Below, piece after piece: positions 8,450 through 17,184 of a stretch of 29,388 nt of DNA (position 1 is its first letter; each line of letters starts with the position of its first letter). The notes under the pieces were generated by a model. It saw only the letters and a program-made list of their open reading frames with translations. It did not search any database and was not told the DNA's origin. The stretch is from positions 1 through 29,388 of the IMG/VR virus record IMGVR_UViG_3300041964_000007; one strand, written 5' to 3'. Origin of the DNA: a virus. The translations under genes were made by a program, and so were the position numbers.

Positions 8450-8456
8450 TATTTAG
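8450..8456 (-). promoter_or_regulatory. CTAAATA element before the tail-tip gene
   Basis: Exact motif, 5 nt (CGGTC) before GTG 8444. The upstream gene ends at 8475, so it stands free in an 18-base gap after that stop. Confidence 0.55.
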
Positions 8457-8474
8457 CCGGTCGGGCGGAAACCC

Positions 8475-9246
8475 TTACACAGAGTAGGCGATCAGCTTCG
8501 TCTCAACCCGCCACGCATTATAGGCTTCGGCTTTTCCAGCGACGGAACCATGAAGAAGCCGAACAATGCGTCGTTCTGATAGTTGGCCGGTGTTTGATTA
8601 TCGGGGATGAAGAGAATGCCGCCACCGAGTGCAGCATATCTCAACATCGGTGCCCATTGGGTGCGCCAACTCTCATCGCTGATCCAGCCCGTGGATAGCT
8701 TCCAACTATCGAGCGGCGCGTAGGCGTCCACACTCCGATAGCCGGGACCGGTGGTGATCACCGATTGCGCCTCGAAGCCCTGTTCGGCGTCATAATCGAC
8801 GCCATCGGTCACTGTTGCCGCGCCGATGATCAGGCGGGAGAACTGCACATATCCCGAAGGGTGCGCCGGGGCGCTGAGATCGATGCGGATGTAGCGCTCG
8901 GTGCGTAACGCCGGGAGCTTGATCACCACCTTGGTGGAGGTGGTGGCGTCCTTGAAGCCCGTATATGCCGCGATCGGGGTGGAGTCGTAAGCACCCGTGC
9001 CCGTGGTTGTCGCCCCGGTTTGCACCCGGACGGTATCGGTTGCTCGGAGGTTGGCACCGAACAGCGCAACATGATCATAGCTCACCGGTGATGCCCCGAG
9101 ATCAATGATGAGGTGAGGAGCCGTGAGCCCGAAGCGCCATGCAAGGCCGGGCGTGTCATTCGACAAGTTCGCCACCGAGCCCACCAGTGCGCCCGGGAAG
9201 TGGATGCCGCGCCGAACGGCAACGGACGGACGAAGATCGCGCTCAT
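8475..9246 (-). CDS. Minor tail protein with discoidin-like sandwich (two homopolymer frame breaks)
   Basis: ATG 9246 overlaps the TGA of the previous gene (ATGA). The reading MSAIFVRPLPFGA is out of frame with the main open frame (from 9184). Adding one G to the GG at about 9207 joins them as GIHFPGALVGSVANLS. At the other end, adding one A to the AAAA at about 8531-8540 replaces an unlikely ending with YNAWRVETKLIAYSV and TAA 8475, giving about 257 aa. The middle (HLIIDLGASPVSYDHVALFG, then RYIRIDLSA) looks like an F5/8-type carbohydrate-binding fold. It lies at the lambda L-like position between tape measure and tail tip, so it is probably a distal tail component. Confidence 0.65.
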
Positions 9247-9611
9247 CCCCGCACCGTGAGGACAGTCTGATTGTTGAGATAATCGACCTTGGCCGCGATC
9301 ACCTGATAGGTGCCGGGGCCGGGTGAGTGGCGCTCGAAATCGAGCATGTAGCGGGGCGCTCCACCGATGAAGTCTTCGGGATAGAGCACGTCCTCAACGG
9401 TGACGTTGAAGGTTCGCGCGTAGTTACTCGACATCGAGGCGATATCGGAGGCGAGCGCCTGTCCACCCGTGGCATCGAGATTGGTCGCGATCTCGATTTC
9501 AGTTGCCTTGTCGAACACCGCCTTGATCGCCGCTGCCTGAACGGCACCCGGAGACTCGGCAAAGCGGTATTCCTGAACAACTAGCGCGGCGCGCGATGGA
9601 TCAATGGCCAT
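9243..9611 (-). CDS. Minor tail protein after the tape measure
   Basis: A 122-aa protein from ATG 9611, with no membrane segment or signal. The sequence has a helical middle (VQAAAIKAVFDKATEIEIATN) and a beta-rich C-terminus ending YLNNQTVLTVRG. In siphoviruses the first small gene after the tape measure encodes a distal tail or tail-tip adaptor (lambda M-like). Its end overlaps the next start by four bases, so the two are translationally coupled. I do not recognise a named family, so the role is inferred from gene order. Confidence 0.65.
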   Translation of the reverse strand: MAIDPSRAALVVQEYRFAESPGAVQAAAIKAVFDKATEIEIATNLDATGGQALASDIASMSSNYARTFNVTVEDVLYPEDFIGGAPRYMLDFERHSPGPGTYQVIAAKVDYLNNQTVLTVRG

Positions 9612-9616
9612 GGTGA

Positions 9617-9623
9617 TATTTAG
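9617..9623 (-). promoter_or_regulatory. CTAAATA element at the tape-measure stop
   Basis: The TAA stop of the tape measure (9620-9622) is the TAA inside the motif. The motif ends 5 nt (TCACC) before ATG 9611. Confidence 0.55.
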
Positions 9624-12600
9624 TAGAGGTTTCCACCATAGCGGCCGTTCATCGAATCCATGTAGGCGAATGAGTCGCCTGATCCAGTCCCGATGTTCTG
9701 TTCGATCAGCTTCCGAAGAAGCGCGTTGGTGATGACTTGCTCGGAGACCATTGCCTGACTTCCCGCTTGAACCGCCGATGCGACGTTCGCGCCACCCGCG
9801 CTGTTGAACGCGTTCGTGACGTTGGTGAGAAGCCCCGTGGTCGAACCGGTGAGCAAGGCTCGGATATCCTGAAACTGACTTGTTGCGGTCCCGTAAACAT
9901 CGCGCGCCAGTGAGAAGATATCTTGTCCAAGGCTGGTGAAAGCGCTCTGATCCACGCTGGAATCACCGGCTGCGATCTTCGATTGATAATCGGCAAACTT
10001 AGTCAGATTCGCGTTCAGGCGATCGAGCTTGGTCACACCCGAGCCCTCACCCTTGAGGCTGTTGAGAAACTCATTCAGGGATTGCGTCTGTGACTTGAGC
10101 ACGTCCTTGAGCTTGATCGCACGATACTCATCGATCTTGGTCAAATCCTCAGTGGACGCGCCGACCTTGAGCATCGTCTCGCGAAGCTGATCCAAGGGCG
10201 TGATGATCGCTTTCACGGCACCCGTGATCGGGTCTTTCAGCGCATCGAAGTCGCGCATGACTTCGTTAAACTGTTGAACGAAGCTTATGGCGGAATCGAC
10301 GCCAAGCACGTTGACGGCCTTGCGCGCAATGTCGCTCAGTCCTTGAAGTGCACCATCCGAGATAGCATTCTCGATCGCGTATTTTATGGCCGCGTCGGCG
10401 TCGTCACCAAAGTCCCGAAGGCCCTTGGCGCTATCGCCCTTAAAGTTCATCCCGCCCTTACCGTTCCATCCGGTAGACGTGTCACGGACGCGCCACTTGC
10501 CGTTGTGCTGTCCAATCATGACATCGAACGCGCCGACACTTCCACCGAGCGCGGATGCGATCTCGGCAAGACCAGCCTGAACGCTTCCGGCCGCGCCAGC
10601 CGCCGCCTTCTTCATGGCCGCATTGTTGCCCGTGATCATGGCGGGAGCGGTGCCGCTCAACGTCGCTGATCCATTCGGAGCCTTATAGAAGGCGGACCCG
10701 ATCAACCCGCCGATCACAGACGCGCCAGCGGCGATGACGGGGTTACCGGTGAGCCCGCCGATCGTCCCGCCGATCTTTGCGCCGGTGCCGCTGCCCTTGA
10801 TGCCGAGACTGGACATCAGCCCGCCGACTTGGGAGCCGATCTCATAGCCCGCCATGGCACCGCCCATGGCCTTGCCCATGCCTTTCAAGATGGAACCGCC
10901 CGGCCTGAAGTCGTCACGAAGACCCTTCAGCGGGTCGCTCAGGCTTTTGAAGCCGTCTCGGAGGTTCATCATCGAACCCGAACCGCTCTGGAATCCTTCT
11001 GCAAGCTTCGGGTCGATCATGCCAAGCATCCGGGCAATGCCTGATGTGCCATTGGCGTTGGCTTGCGTCCGACGCATCGCGTCATCAAAGCTGCGAAGAA
11101 GATTGCCGAATGCGCCACCAAAGAGATCAGCGATTTCATTGATGCCATCGCTGAAGTTATCGATGAAGTCGTCTGCCACGAGCCGGTTGGCGCGTGTCAT
11201 CGCGTCACCATAGGTGCGAGCGATCTCCTGTGAGGTGCGACGGAATGCCTCCGGGTCAAGCATCGAGCGCGCCGCTTCAAGATTGGCGCTATCAACCCTG
11301 AACTGATCGGTCGCACGGGCGCGATCATTGCTGGCACGCGCGGTGAGGGAGCTATCGGCAAGCGCCGCCAGCGGCTTACGGGCGATCTCGGCAAGCGCCT
11401 GATCAACGCCCGCCAAAACTGAATCCCGCATCGCCGGGGTGATGGACTTCCCGAAGGCATCCTTCATCGAGCCCTCATCGAAGGCCTTCAGGAATGCTTC
11501 GCGCTGATCTTGAAGGTTCTTGGCTTCGAAGGTGGAATCCAGAGCCGAGCTATACCGGCGCGCGAAATCCATCGCCTTGGAGAGAAGCTCATTCTGTGCC
11601 TTCAATGCGGCATTCTTGTCGAGTTGCGAGCGAAGCTGATCTTCGGCTTGCTTGTAAGCGACGTTATTGATCGCCACGCCACGGTTCAGGGCATCGAGCC
11701 GCATCTTGAATAGCTGATCCTCAACCGCCTTTTGAGCATCGGTGAGGCCCTTGGCGCGACCAAGCTCAACCGTGTATTCATTCGCGGCTTCGAACTGCGC
11801 TTGCTTGAGCGACGTGATCGCCTTGGCGGTGTTGATTTCGCTCAACGCGCTGGCAACGCGGCCTTGCTCCGTCGCGGTGAGATCGCGCTCTAGGATTTTG
11901 CGAAGCTCCAAGCCTTTATTGTAGTTTTCTGCCTCAAGGGTGAGCATCCCGGCTGCCGCCGTCTGATCCTTCAACGCCTGCCAAAACTCTTGCTCGCGCT
12001 TGAGCCGCTCACCGGCCTTCTTGGCCGCGTCGTCGCCGCCGCCCTTGCCCGCCGTGGGAGAGCCCACAGGAGCCGCACCAGCAAGCTGATCGAGGCTCAG
12101 GCCACCCTTCTTGCCCGTGTTGCCCTTCAGGCGCTCCCACGCGTCCGCCGCGCCCTTGCTGTCCTTCGCAATCGCGGACGCCTTGGAGACGATGCCGCCG
12201 ATCACGCCTTCGGCTGCCTTGAACTGGCCAGCAAGCGCCCCGCCAATCCCGGCGAAGGCGTTCCAATCCCCGGACAGGAAGGAAGCGATACGGTTGCCGA
12301 TCACGCTGAACATGCCGCCGATCGCACCGAGCGCGGCGCTGAACATCTTGGGCAGGTTTTCGGTGAGGTATTTGCCCGCCCGGAGGACTCCGAGGAAGGA
12401 GAGCCCCATTGAAGACGTTGCGGCGCTGGTGGAGCCGGTGAGCCAAGACCAGAGCCCGGCGAACATATCCTTCACACCGCCAACCACGGCACCGATGACC
12501 TGTCCGGCCGCGCCAAAGCTCGCACCGATGATGTTCCCGACAACCTGAGCGGCTTGGCCGGTGAGGTTCAGGGCAACCGTGAAGCCCTCGATCAGCGACA

Positions 12601-13651
12601 GGCCTTGTGATCCACCGGTGTTCAGTCCGGAAAACATCGAGCCGAGACCCGAGCCGATCGCGGCAACGCCGTTGAGGATACCGGCCATCGCGTTGCCGAC
12701 GCCGACCAAGATCGGGGTGATCGCGCTCATGCCGCTCGTGAGCATCTGAACCAATCGGCCAACGCTATCGGTTAGCCCGCCATCACCGATCGCCGCCATC
12801 GTCTGGAAAACGGTATCTTGGAGATTGCTCATGGCACCGTTGAAGGTGCCCATCTGCTTCTCCATAGCTCCGGCAAACTGCGTGTTGCCGATCGCCCATG
12901 AGATATTTCTGAATCTCGGTGCTGTTATTCCGGACCGTGGTGTACACGCCTTGGAACGTGAATGCAACCGTGTCGCCTTGGTTCTTGGACTTTACTCCGA
13001 ATTCCTGAGGCGCTCGAACTCGCCAGTGGCGGCATCAGCGACAGCTTCCACCATCTGGTTGAGGTTCTCCCCCATGGCACTCGCGGTGTTGCCATAGCTG
13101 AGCATCGCGGCTTCGCTCGGCTGAAGACCAAGCGCCTTGAGCTTGATGAAACCCTTGAACGCTTTGCTCAGGCTGAACGGCGTCTTCGACGGCAAACTCG
13201 GTGAGACGGTCCCATCGCCATCGCGGCCTTCTCAGCGTCACCAAGGACGGTGGTGAGCGACGCCCCGATAAGACTGCATTTGCGAGCTTGCGCTCACGGC
13301 GGCTGTTCCGAGCGCCAGTAGACCGCCGACCAGAGCGGTTGCACCGAGCGTGGCACCGGCGAACCCAATACCGGCAAGAGCGCCACCCATGCCGGACAGG
13401 CGAGCGCAGCCGCCTGAGCGGTAGCGCCACAGGGAGCCGAACGAACTCGAAACCGAGTTGTGTGTTTGCAGCCGTGCGAGCGGCGGTGTTCGACATTCCG
13501 CCAAGCGTCATCGAGAGGCGCTGAACGCTGTTGTTCCGCCGCCACTGGCGGAACCAACTGCGCTAATGCTGCATTGATTCGACAGTCCGGCTTGAAACGC
13601 CGGACGTGTCCATAACACACCGCGAATAACTATCTTGAAACCGCCAGGCAT
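9620..13651 (-). CDS. Tape measure protein (N-terminal part with several frame breaks)
   Basis: Sets tail length and is ejected with the DNA. The clean part (9620-12890) gives more than 1000 residues of alternating glycine/alanine-rich hydrophobic stretches and long helices rich in K, A, Q and E. Examples are GVGNAMAGILNGVAAIGSGL near the start and VIAAGASVIGGLIGSAF further on. Upstream, pieces in different frames join into one N-terminus: ALAGIGFAGATLGATALVGG, then TAAVSASSQMQSYR, LTEFAV, PFSLSQSVQGFIKLKALGL and FERLKEFGIKSKNQGD; this is the usual tape-measure opening. The start is taken as ATG 13651 (MPGGFKIVIRG), one base after a CTAAATA element. About 1340 aa after correction. Breaks between 12.89 and 13.6 kb look like missing single bases. 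Confidence 0.85.
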
Positions 13652-14010
13652 CTATTTAGCGGCTTTCTGTTCCCTCAAGGTCTTGCGGTTCGTTGCTGCC
13701 ACCAAGCCGAGTCAATCGTGCGAATGACCCGATGGAAGGATGTCGGTTTGCATTCGGCTTAGATTGAGGAAGTCAGCATATTCGATGATGGCCGTGAACG
13801 GGATTTTGCCCGCACCCAGCCGAGCGCGCGGGTGCTATCAAGCTCCCGCCAACGCGTCCGAAAAAGAATTGCTCATATGGTGTGAGATCGGGCGCTCTTC
13901 GGTGAGATCACGCCGTGCCTGATCACCAGCGGGTCCGGGTTGCTGAGCCGCCTGAAAGAGATCGCTTAGACCGTCGCCTTGATCTACGTCGAACTCAATC
14001 AGGTCGATCA
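13652..14010 (-). CDS. Tail assembly chaperone C-terminal extension (GT-like; frame breaks)
   Basis: In the -1 frame after the slippery site the reading continues LIDLIEFDVDQGDGLSDLF, then AAQQPGPAGDQ. After single-base corrections it gives LTPYEQFFF, RELDSTRALG, IPFTAIIEYADFLNLSR and RKTLREQKAAK to TAG 13652. A small second chaperone made as an extension of the first, directly before the tape measure, is the standard siphovirus G/GT arrangement; it binds the tape measure during tail assembly. The TAG stop lies at the end of the CTAAATA element. At least three bases seem to be missing, so exact residues are uncertain. Confidence 0.6.
13653..13659 (-). promoter_or_regulatory. CTAAATA element before the tape measure gene
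   Basis: Exact motif but only 1 nt (G) before ATG 13651, the one departure from the 4-5 nt spacing. It lies in a stretch with many missing bases, so the spacing may be wrong here. Confidence 0.45.
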
Positions 14011-14470
14011 GTTTTTTTCCGGTAGGTCTTCCTGATCGTCCGGCTGGAAGTTGGTCACGTCCGCTGCCTTCGAGAGCAGGGTCATGAAAACGAAGAGCGC
14101 GGCGGGGTCATCAACGTCGAAATACTCGATCGCGGCCTTGGCCGAAAACGGCACGGCCTTCCCGGCTTCGTCTTCAATGCCCTTCCAATCAACGAGCACA
14201 TTCTCACGAAGTTGCGGACCATCGTCTGATCGGCTTCGCGGCGCTGTTCGGCCTTCGTGGGCTTCTTCGCTGGCGGTAACCCGCACCGGTGCGGGACGGG
14301 CGCTCGCGCTCAAGACGCTCTAGCGCGGCGCGGTGACGTGGCGAGCCGACTTCGAACCACACACACTTGAACATTCCATATTCGTTGCCGAGTTCATCAT
14401 CGATGGCGAACCAAACGCCGTCATCGGCAAGCTGAGCATCATAACGCGCGGGGCGCTTAAACTTGGTCAT
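14008..14470 (-). CDS. Tail assembly chaperone, first product (G-like; two frame breaks)
   Basis: Starts at ATG 14470 (MTKFKRPARYDAQ) behind AGGAG at good spacing. The 5' frame is clean to about 14275. Restoring one G near 14275 and one A near 14206 joins it to LPPAKKPTKAEQRREADQ and then NVLVDWKGIEDEAGKAVPFS, ending DDQEDLPEKN before TGA 14008; about 154 aa. The motif VDWKGI with a following 'PFSAKAAIEYF' segment is common in siphovirus tail-assembly chaperones, which escort the tape measure. It lies between tail tube and tape measure and ends in a -1 slippery heptamer. Confidence 0.7.
14011..14017 (-). promoter_or_regulatory. A AAA AAC slippery heptamer for -1 frameshifting
   Basis: The last codons of the first chaperone are GAA AAA AAC TGA, so the heptamer A AAA AAC is in the canonical phase and is followed at once by the stop. 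Slipping back one base gives CTG ATC GAC and an open extension. Tail-chaperone genes commonly use such sites. Caution: a deleted A in this A7 run would mimic the same arrangement. Confidence 0.55.
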
Positions 14471-14478
14471 TAGGTCTC

Positions 14479-14506
14479 CTGCAAAGAGAGTTGTGCAGGT
14501 ATTTAG
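14479..14506 (-). promoter_or_regulatory. CTAAATA element with leader stem-loop before the chaperone gene
   Basis: The motif is at 14500-14506. One base downstream a CTGCA/TGCAG stem (14479-14483 with 14494-14498) opens a 29-nt leader that ends in AGGAG and the ATG. It is the weakest of the four leader stems (5 bp). Confidence 0.5.
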
Positions 14507-14509
14507 CAA

Positions 14510-14545
14510 GGGAAAGGCGAGGCCCCGCCGTAGCGGAACCTCGCC
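14510..14545 (-). terminator. Terminator-like hairpin after the tail tube gene
   Basis: On the minus strand GGCGAGG and CCTCGCC (14516-14522 with 14539-14545) form a long GC-rich stem, extended inward by CCGC/GCGG around TACG, and followed by TTT. It lies 30 bases after the corrected tail-tube stop and just before the next CTAAATA element. Confidence 0.65.
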
Positions 14546-14574
14546 CTCACAAGCTCAACTCTTTGCAGGAAGTT

Positions 14575-15490
14575 TTAGAGCTTCGTGAACATGATGTTGG
14601 TGCCCGCCGTGGCATCATCGATGCCAACCATATTGAGCGTGATGAACTGGTTCGAACCGAGACCTCATCATTGATGTCCATCTCGAAACGTGCGGCCGGG
14701 AGATCAATCTTGTAAGCGTTGCCGGTTCCGGCCCCGAGCGTGAGGGAGACCGCAAAGCTCGTGTCCAGAGCCGCCGCGCTGTAAGCTGCAATACCGTTCC
14801 GGTATGCCTTCACGGACAGCTTCGGGATACGGAATCCGCTAGTGCCAGTGCCGATCGATGCCGCATTGCCGAGAGCATTTTGGCCTCACGGGTGTGCTCA
14901 ACCGAAAGCTCGATGCTGTTATAGACCAAACCGTTGAGACCGGCGATCGAGATCACGCCAACGTCATCACCGATCAGTTCTTGTCCCTGTGTCGGGTCCG
15001 TGTAGGTCGCGCCGGTGATCATCGAAGTCGAGACGGTCTTGTTCATGCCGATCATGTCGAACGTGATCTCGGCATTGCTCGAAGCGTCAACGGTGAGGTT
15101 GAAGGAGCGGACCATCATACCGAGCGCGCGGGTGTAATCCGGCACGCCCTTCTCATACATGATCTTTTCGATCGTGTGAGTGCAGTCCGTGGTGCCCGCC
15201 TTGAGGACGTTACCGGACCACGTGCCGCTCATGCCCGACTCAAGCAACATATCGATCGCGGTATCGCGACGGAAGTGAGTCTTGAGTGATCCACTTGCCG
15301 AACGATTGGTGCGACGGAAGCCCGCCATCGAGCGGTTCTGACGCATGACATCGGAACTCAGCGACTTCGTATCCAGCTTGAAATCAGCCCCGGGAATGTA
15401 GTCGAGAAACGTGAACGCGGGTGTTGCCACCGTGGTCCCTTCGACCACCTCGCGAACAAGTGCATACTTTGTGTCGGCCGGATTGCTCAT
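14575..15490 (-). CDS. Major tail tube protein (two homopolymer frame breaks)
   Basis: The start is ATG 15490 (MSNPADTKYALVREV) with AGGAG upstream. The first 200 residues carry tail-tube features: an early TPAFTFLDYIPGADF segment, SASGSLKTHFR, a central NLTVDASSNAEITFDMIG and VYNSIELSVEHTREAK. The frame breaks at TTTT 14878-14881; one more base restores NALGNAASIGTGTSGFRIP. A second missing G near 14661 restores DEVSGSNQFITLNMVG and the ending NIMFTKL at TAA 14575, giving about 305 aa. This is the tail tube family placed between the tail terminator and the chaperones. It polymerises around the tape measure. It is expected to be among the most abundant virion proteins, which fits its own leader and terminator. 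Confidence 0.8.
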
Positions 15491-15517
15491 CCTGAAATGC
15501 TCCTAAAAACTGTTAAA

Positions 15518-15543
15518 GGAGCACAAGCTCCGATGATATTTAG
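15518..15543 (-). promoter_or_regulatory. CTAAATA element with leader stem-loop before the tail tube gene
   Basis: The motif is at 15537-15543. Five bases downstream lies a perfect GGAGC/GCTCC stem with a 4-nt loop (15518-15531). The 46-nt leader then runs to AGGAG and ATG 15490. Confidence 0.55.
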
Positions 15544-15568
15544 GAGTTAGGGCTTGCGTGACTTGGTT

Positions 15569-15967
15569 TTAGTGCTGAGCCCGATACGGGATGCTCACCT
15601 TGATGGTGAACTGTTCGCCTTCGAAATGGCTCGTGCTGTAGTCTGGCGTGGCGAACCGAATGCGGAAGTCGGGTGAGGACCAATCCCGGAAGGTGTCCTT
15701 GAAGGTCTCGGTGAGGGCGTATCCGTCATGATCGGAGAGGCCATCCGGGACCATCACTTGAAGATAGACCCAACCTTTTTGTTCATAGGTTCGGCTGGCG
15801 ATCGATTTGCGCGTTTCCGCAGTTGGTCGCACCGATAGCCGCGCCCAGATGATACCTTCCGGCTTCGGGCTGGCGGGGTCATTGTCGAACACCACCGGAA
15901 CCGCATTATCCCACTCATTGAGGAAGTGCGTCCGGATGATATCGATATCGTCTAGGTTCGTGGCCAC
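15569..15967 (-). CDS. Tail terminator, DUF4128-like
   Basis: A 132-aa protein from GTG 15967 (MATNLDDIDIIRTHF). The pattern of an early F-x-x-x-W (FLNEWDNAVPVVFDN), a WARLSVRP strand, a central EQKGWVYLQVMVPDG and an ending FTIKVSIPYRAQH fits the DUF4128/gpU-like tail terminators. Those form a ring that stops tail polymerisation and joins head and tail. It lies directly after the HK97-gp10-like gene and before the tail tube, the usual position. Start choice is supported by the CTAAATA spacing; there is no Shine-Dalgarno. Confidence 0.75.
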   Translation of the reverse strand: MATNLDDIDIIRTHFLNEWDNAVPVVFDNDPASPKPEGIIWARLSVRPTAETRKSIASRTYEQKGWVYLQVMVPDGLSDHDGYALTETFKDTFRDWSSPDFRIRFATPDYSTSHFEGEQFTIKVSIPYRAQH

Positions 15968-15972
15968 GTCGA

Positions 15973-15979
15973 TATTTAG
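15973..15979 (-). promoter_or_regulatory. CTAAATA element before the tail terminator gene
   Basis: It contains the TAA stop (15976-15978) of the preceding gene and ends 5 nt (TCGAC) before GTG 15967. Confidence 0.55.
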
Positions 15980-16281
15980 TCGGTGTTCTTGTCGATCGCG
16001 GCTTCAACAAATCCGGCCGGGGATTGAGAGGAAGAGCCCTCATTCAGTTTGCCGATATAGGGGCTGGTGGAATACACCTCAGGGGCAAGCCGAACGGTTG
16101 TGTCGAGTTGCCACGAGTTACGCGCCGCGCCAGTATCGACGGGCGTTCCAACCGGAGGCGGGGCGGTGAGATCGGTGAAGATATCGATCATCGTCCCTTC
16201 GAGTTCATCAGCGATCTCATCGAGCAACCATTCGTTGATCTTATCGGGGTTGAGATCACCGGTATCGATGACGATCCTCAC
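15976..16281 (-). CDS. HK97 gp10-like neck / tail-completion protein
   Basis: A 101-aa protein from GTG 16281, whose GTGA overlaps the previous stop. The middle reads PPVGTPVDTGAARNSW and then YIGKLNEGSSSQSPAGF, the hallmark 'PVDTG-A-R-SW ... Y---LN-G-S-QAP-GF' of the HK97 gp10 family. These proteins sit at the head-tail interface and are needed for tail completion. It belongs to a run of three four-base overlaps (16625, 16278), so it is translationally coupled with the connector genes upstream. It is slightly shorter than typical gp10 (about 110-150 aa) but complete. Confidence 0.8.
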   Translation of the reverse strand: MRIVIDTGDLNPDKINEWLLDEIADELEGTMIDIFTDLTAPPPVGTPVDTGAARNSWQLDTTVRLAPEVYSTSPYIGKLNEGSSSQSPAGFVEAAIDKNTD

Positions 16282-16628
16282 TTCAGGCCTGCCACATAGA
16301 TGATTGCGCCGGTGCCATCGGGGTTGATCTCTTCCACGGTCTCGATCTCGAACGTCCGAAAGCCCACGGTGAGCTTGTCCCGAACCCGAACCTCAACGTT
16401 GACGTGAGCGGTTGCTTGCTGGTGCTCCGTGCCATCGGCGTTGCGGACGGTCCGCGAACCGAGCACGGCGCGCGCCGGGAGGTTCACCAGTGAGACGTTC
16501 ACGCGGCCTGCCGCCTTGTCGGCGTCGCTCCGAGGTGCCGTGATGGTCCGCGTGATCGTGGCGGGCGGCACGTCAAATGCGTCGAATAACTCAACCGCAA
16601 GGGACCGGAAGTCATCGAATAGGCTCAT
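16278..16628 (-). CDS. Head-tail joining (head closure) protein
   Basis: A 116-aa protein from ATG 16628, overlapping the upstream TGA as ATGA. The opening MSLFDDFRSLAVELFDAF is helical. The remainder is beta-rich (ARAVLGSRTVRN, VNVEVRVRDKLTVGFRTFEIETV, GAIIYVAGLK), which is the pattern of small head-closure and joining proteins. Gene order supports this: connector gene before it, gp10-like gene after it. I do not assign a specific family name. The role would be to close the portal complex after DNA packaging and provide the tail-docking surface. Confidence 0.65.
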   Translation of the reverse strand: MSLFDDFRSLAVELFDAFDVPPATITRTITAPRSDADKAAGRVNVSLVNLPARAVLGSRTVRNADGTEHQQATAHVNVEVRVRDKLTVGFRTFEIETVEEINPDGTGAIIYVAGLK

Positions 16629-17110
16629 CGGATTAGGCGTCCGACCGTGATGGTGTTGCTCAGATTGGCGTTAGCGATCGGCGCGAGTAGCGCGGTGATG
16701 GCGGGGTAAGGATCACCCGGACTGTCATCGTCATAGACGGTTGTGATCTCACCAAGTGGTGCGAGCTTCTTGGTGGTGCTCTTGACGCCACGCTGAGCCG
16801 GGGCGCTGAGAGGCCCTGTGAGGGCGTAGGCGGCCAAGATGATGGTGGCGGCCTTCACGGGAGCCGGGACGCCCTCGATGCCGTCTGTTGGCCATTGTAG
16901 GCCCTGAGAAGCGGTCATGCGCCGGTAGTGAGCCCGATACGTCGCCTCGATGTAGTCCGTGGCGATCACGAGTGCCGTCCCTTGGGCGGGGCCTGTGGCG
17001 GCTCCCCATGCGGTGTTGCCTCGCATCGCGTGATAATCGGCCGCGTATTCGAGGCTGGCGTAGCTGTTAGCGCCGGTGACGCCGGACCCATTTTCGACTG
17101 TGAAGCTCAT
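16625..17110 (-). CDS. DnaT-like (DnaT_2) head-tail connector protein
   Basis: The start is ATG 17110 (MSFTVENGSGVTGANSYASLEY), five bases after an ATAAATA element; an open frame to 17245 exists but crosses the capsid gene end and a terminator. The 161-aa product matches the family annotated as 'putative DnaT-like ssDNA binding protein', found in phages directly after the major capsid gene. Features: ANSYASLEYAADYHAMRGN, WGAATG, then ALVIATDYIEATY and GLQWPTDG. Despite the family name its position makes it a head-completion adaptor (gp6-like). Confidence 0.75.
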   Translation of the reverse strand: MSFTVENGSGVTGANSYASLEYAADYHAMRGNTAWGAATGPAQGTALVIATDYIEATYRAHYRRMTASQGLQWPTDGIEGVPAPVKAATIILAAYALTGPLSAPAQRGVKSTTKKLAPLGEITTVYDDDSPGDPYPAITALLAPIANANLSNTITVGRLIR

Positions 17111-17115
17111 ACGGG

Positions 17116-17122
17116 TATTTAT
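17116..17122 (-). promoter_or_regulatory. ATAAATA element before the connector gene
   Basis: A variant with A in first position, 5 nt (CCCGT) before ATG 17110 and 10 nt after the capsid terminator hairpin. No Shine-Dalgarno is seen. Confidence 0.5.
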
Positions 17123-17132
17123 GAAAGCCGAA

Positions 17133-17162
17133 GGGGCACCGAGCCTTCCGGCCCGATGCCCC
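17133..17162 (-). terminator. Terminator-like hairpin after the major capsid gene
   Basis: A 13-bp stem (17133-17145 with 17150-17162) is perfect except for two G-U pairs and has a GGAA tetraloop on the minus strand. It begins 22 bases after the capsid stop. The downstream tail is TTCGGCTTTC, so termination could be partial, lowering expression of the connector genes relative to capsid. Confidence 0.6.
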
Positions 17163-17184
17163 CACGGTGTTCCCTTTCGGGTTC

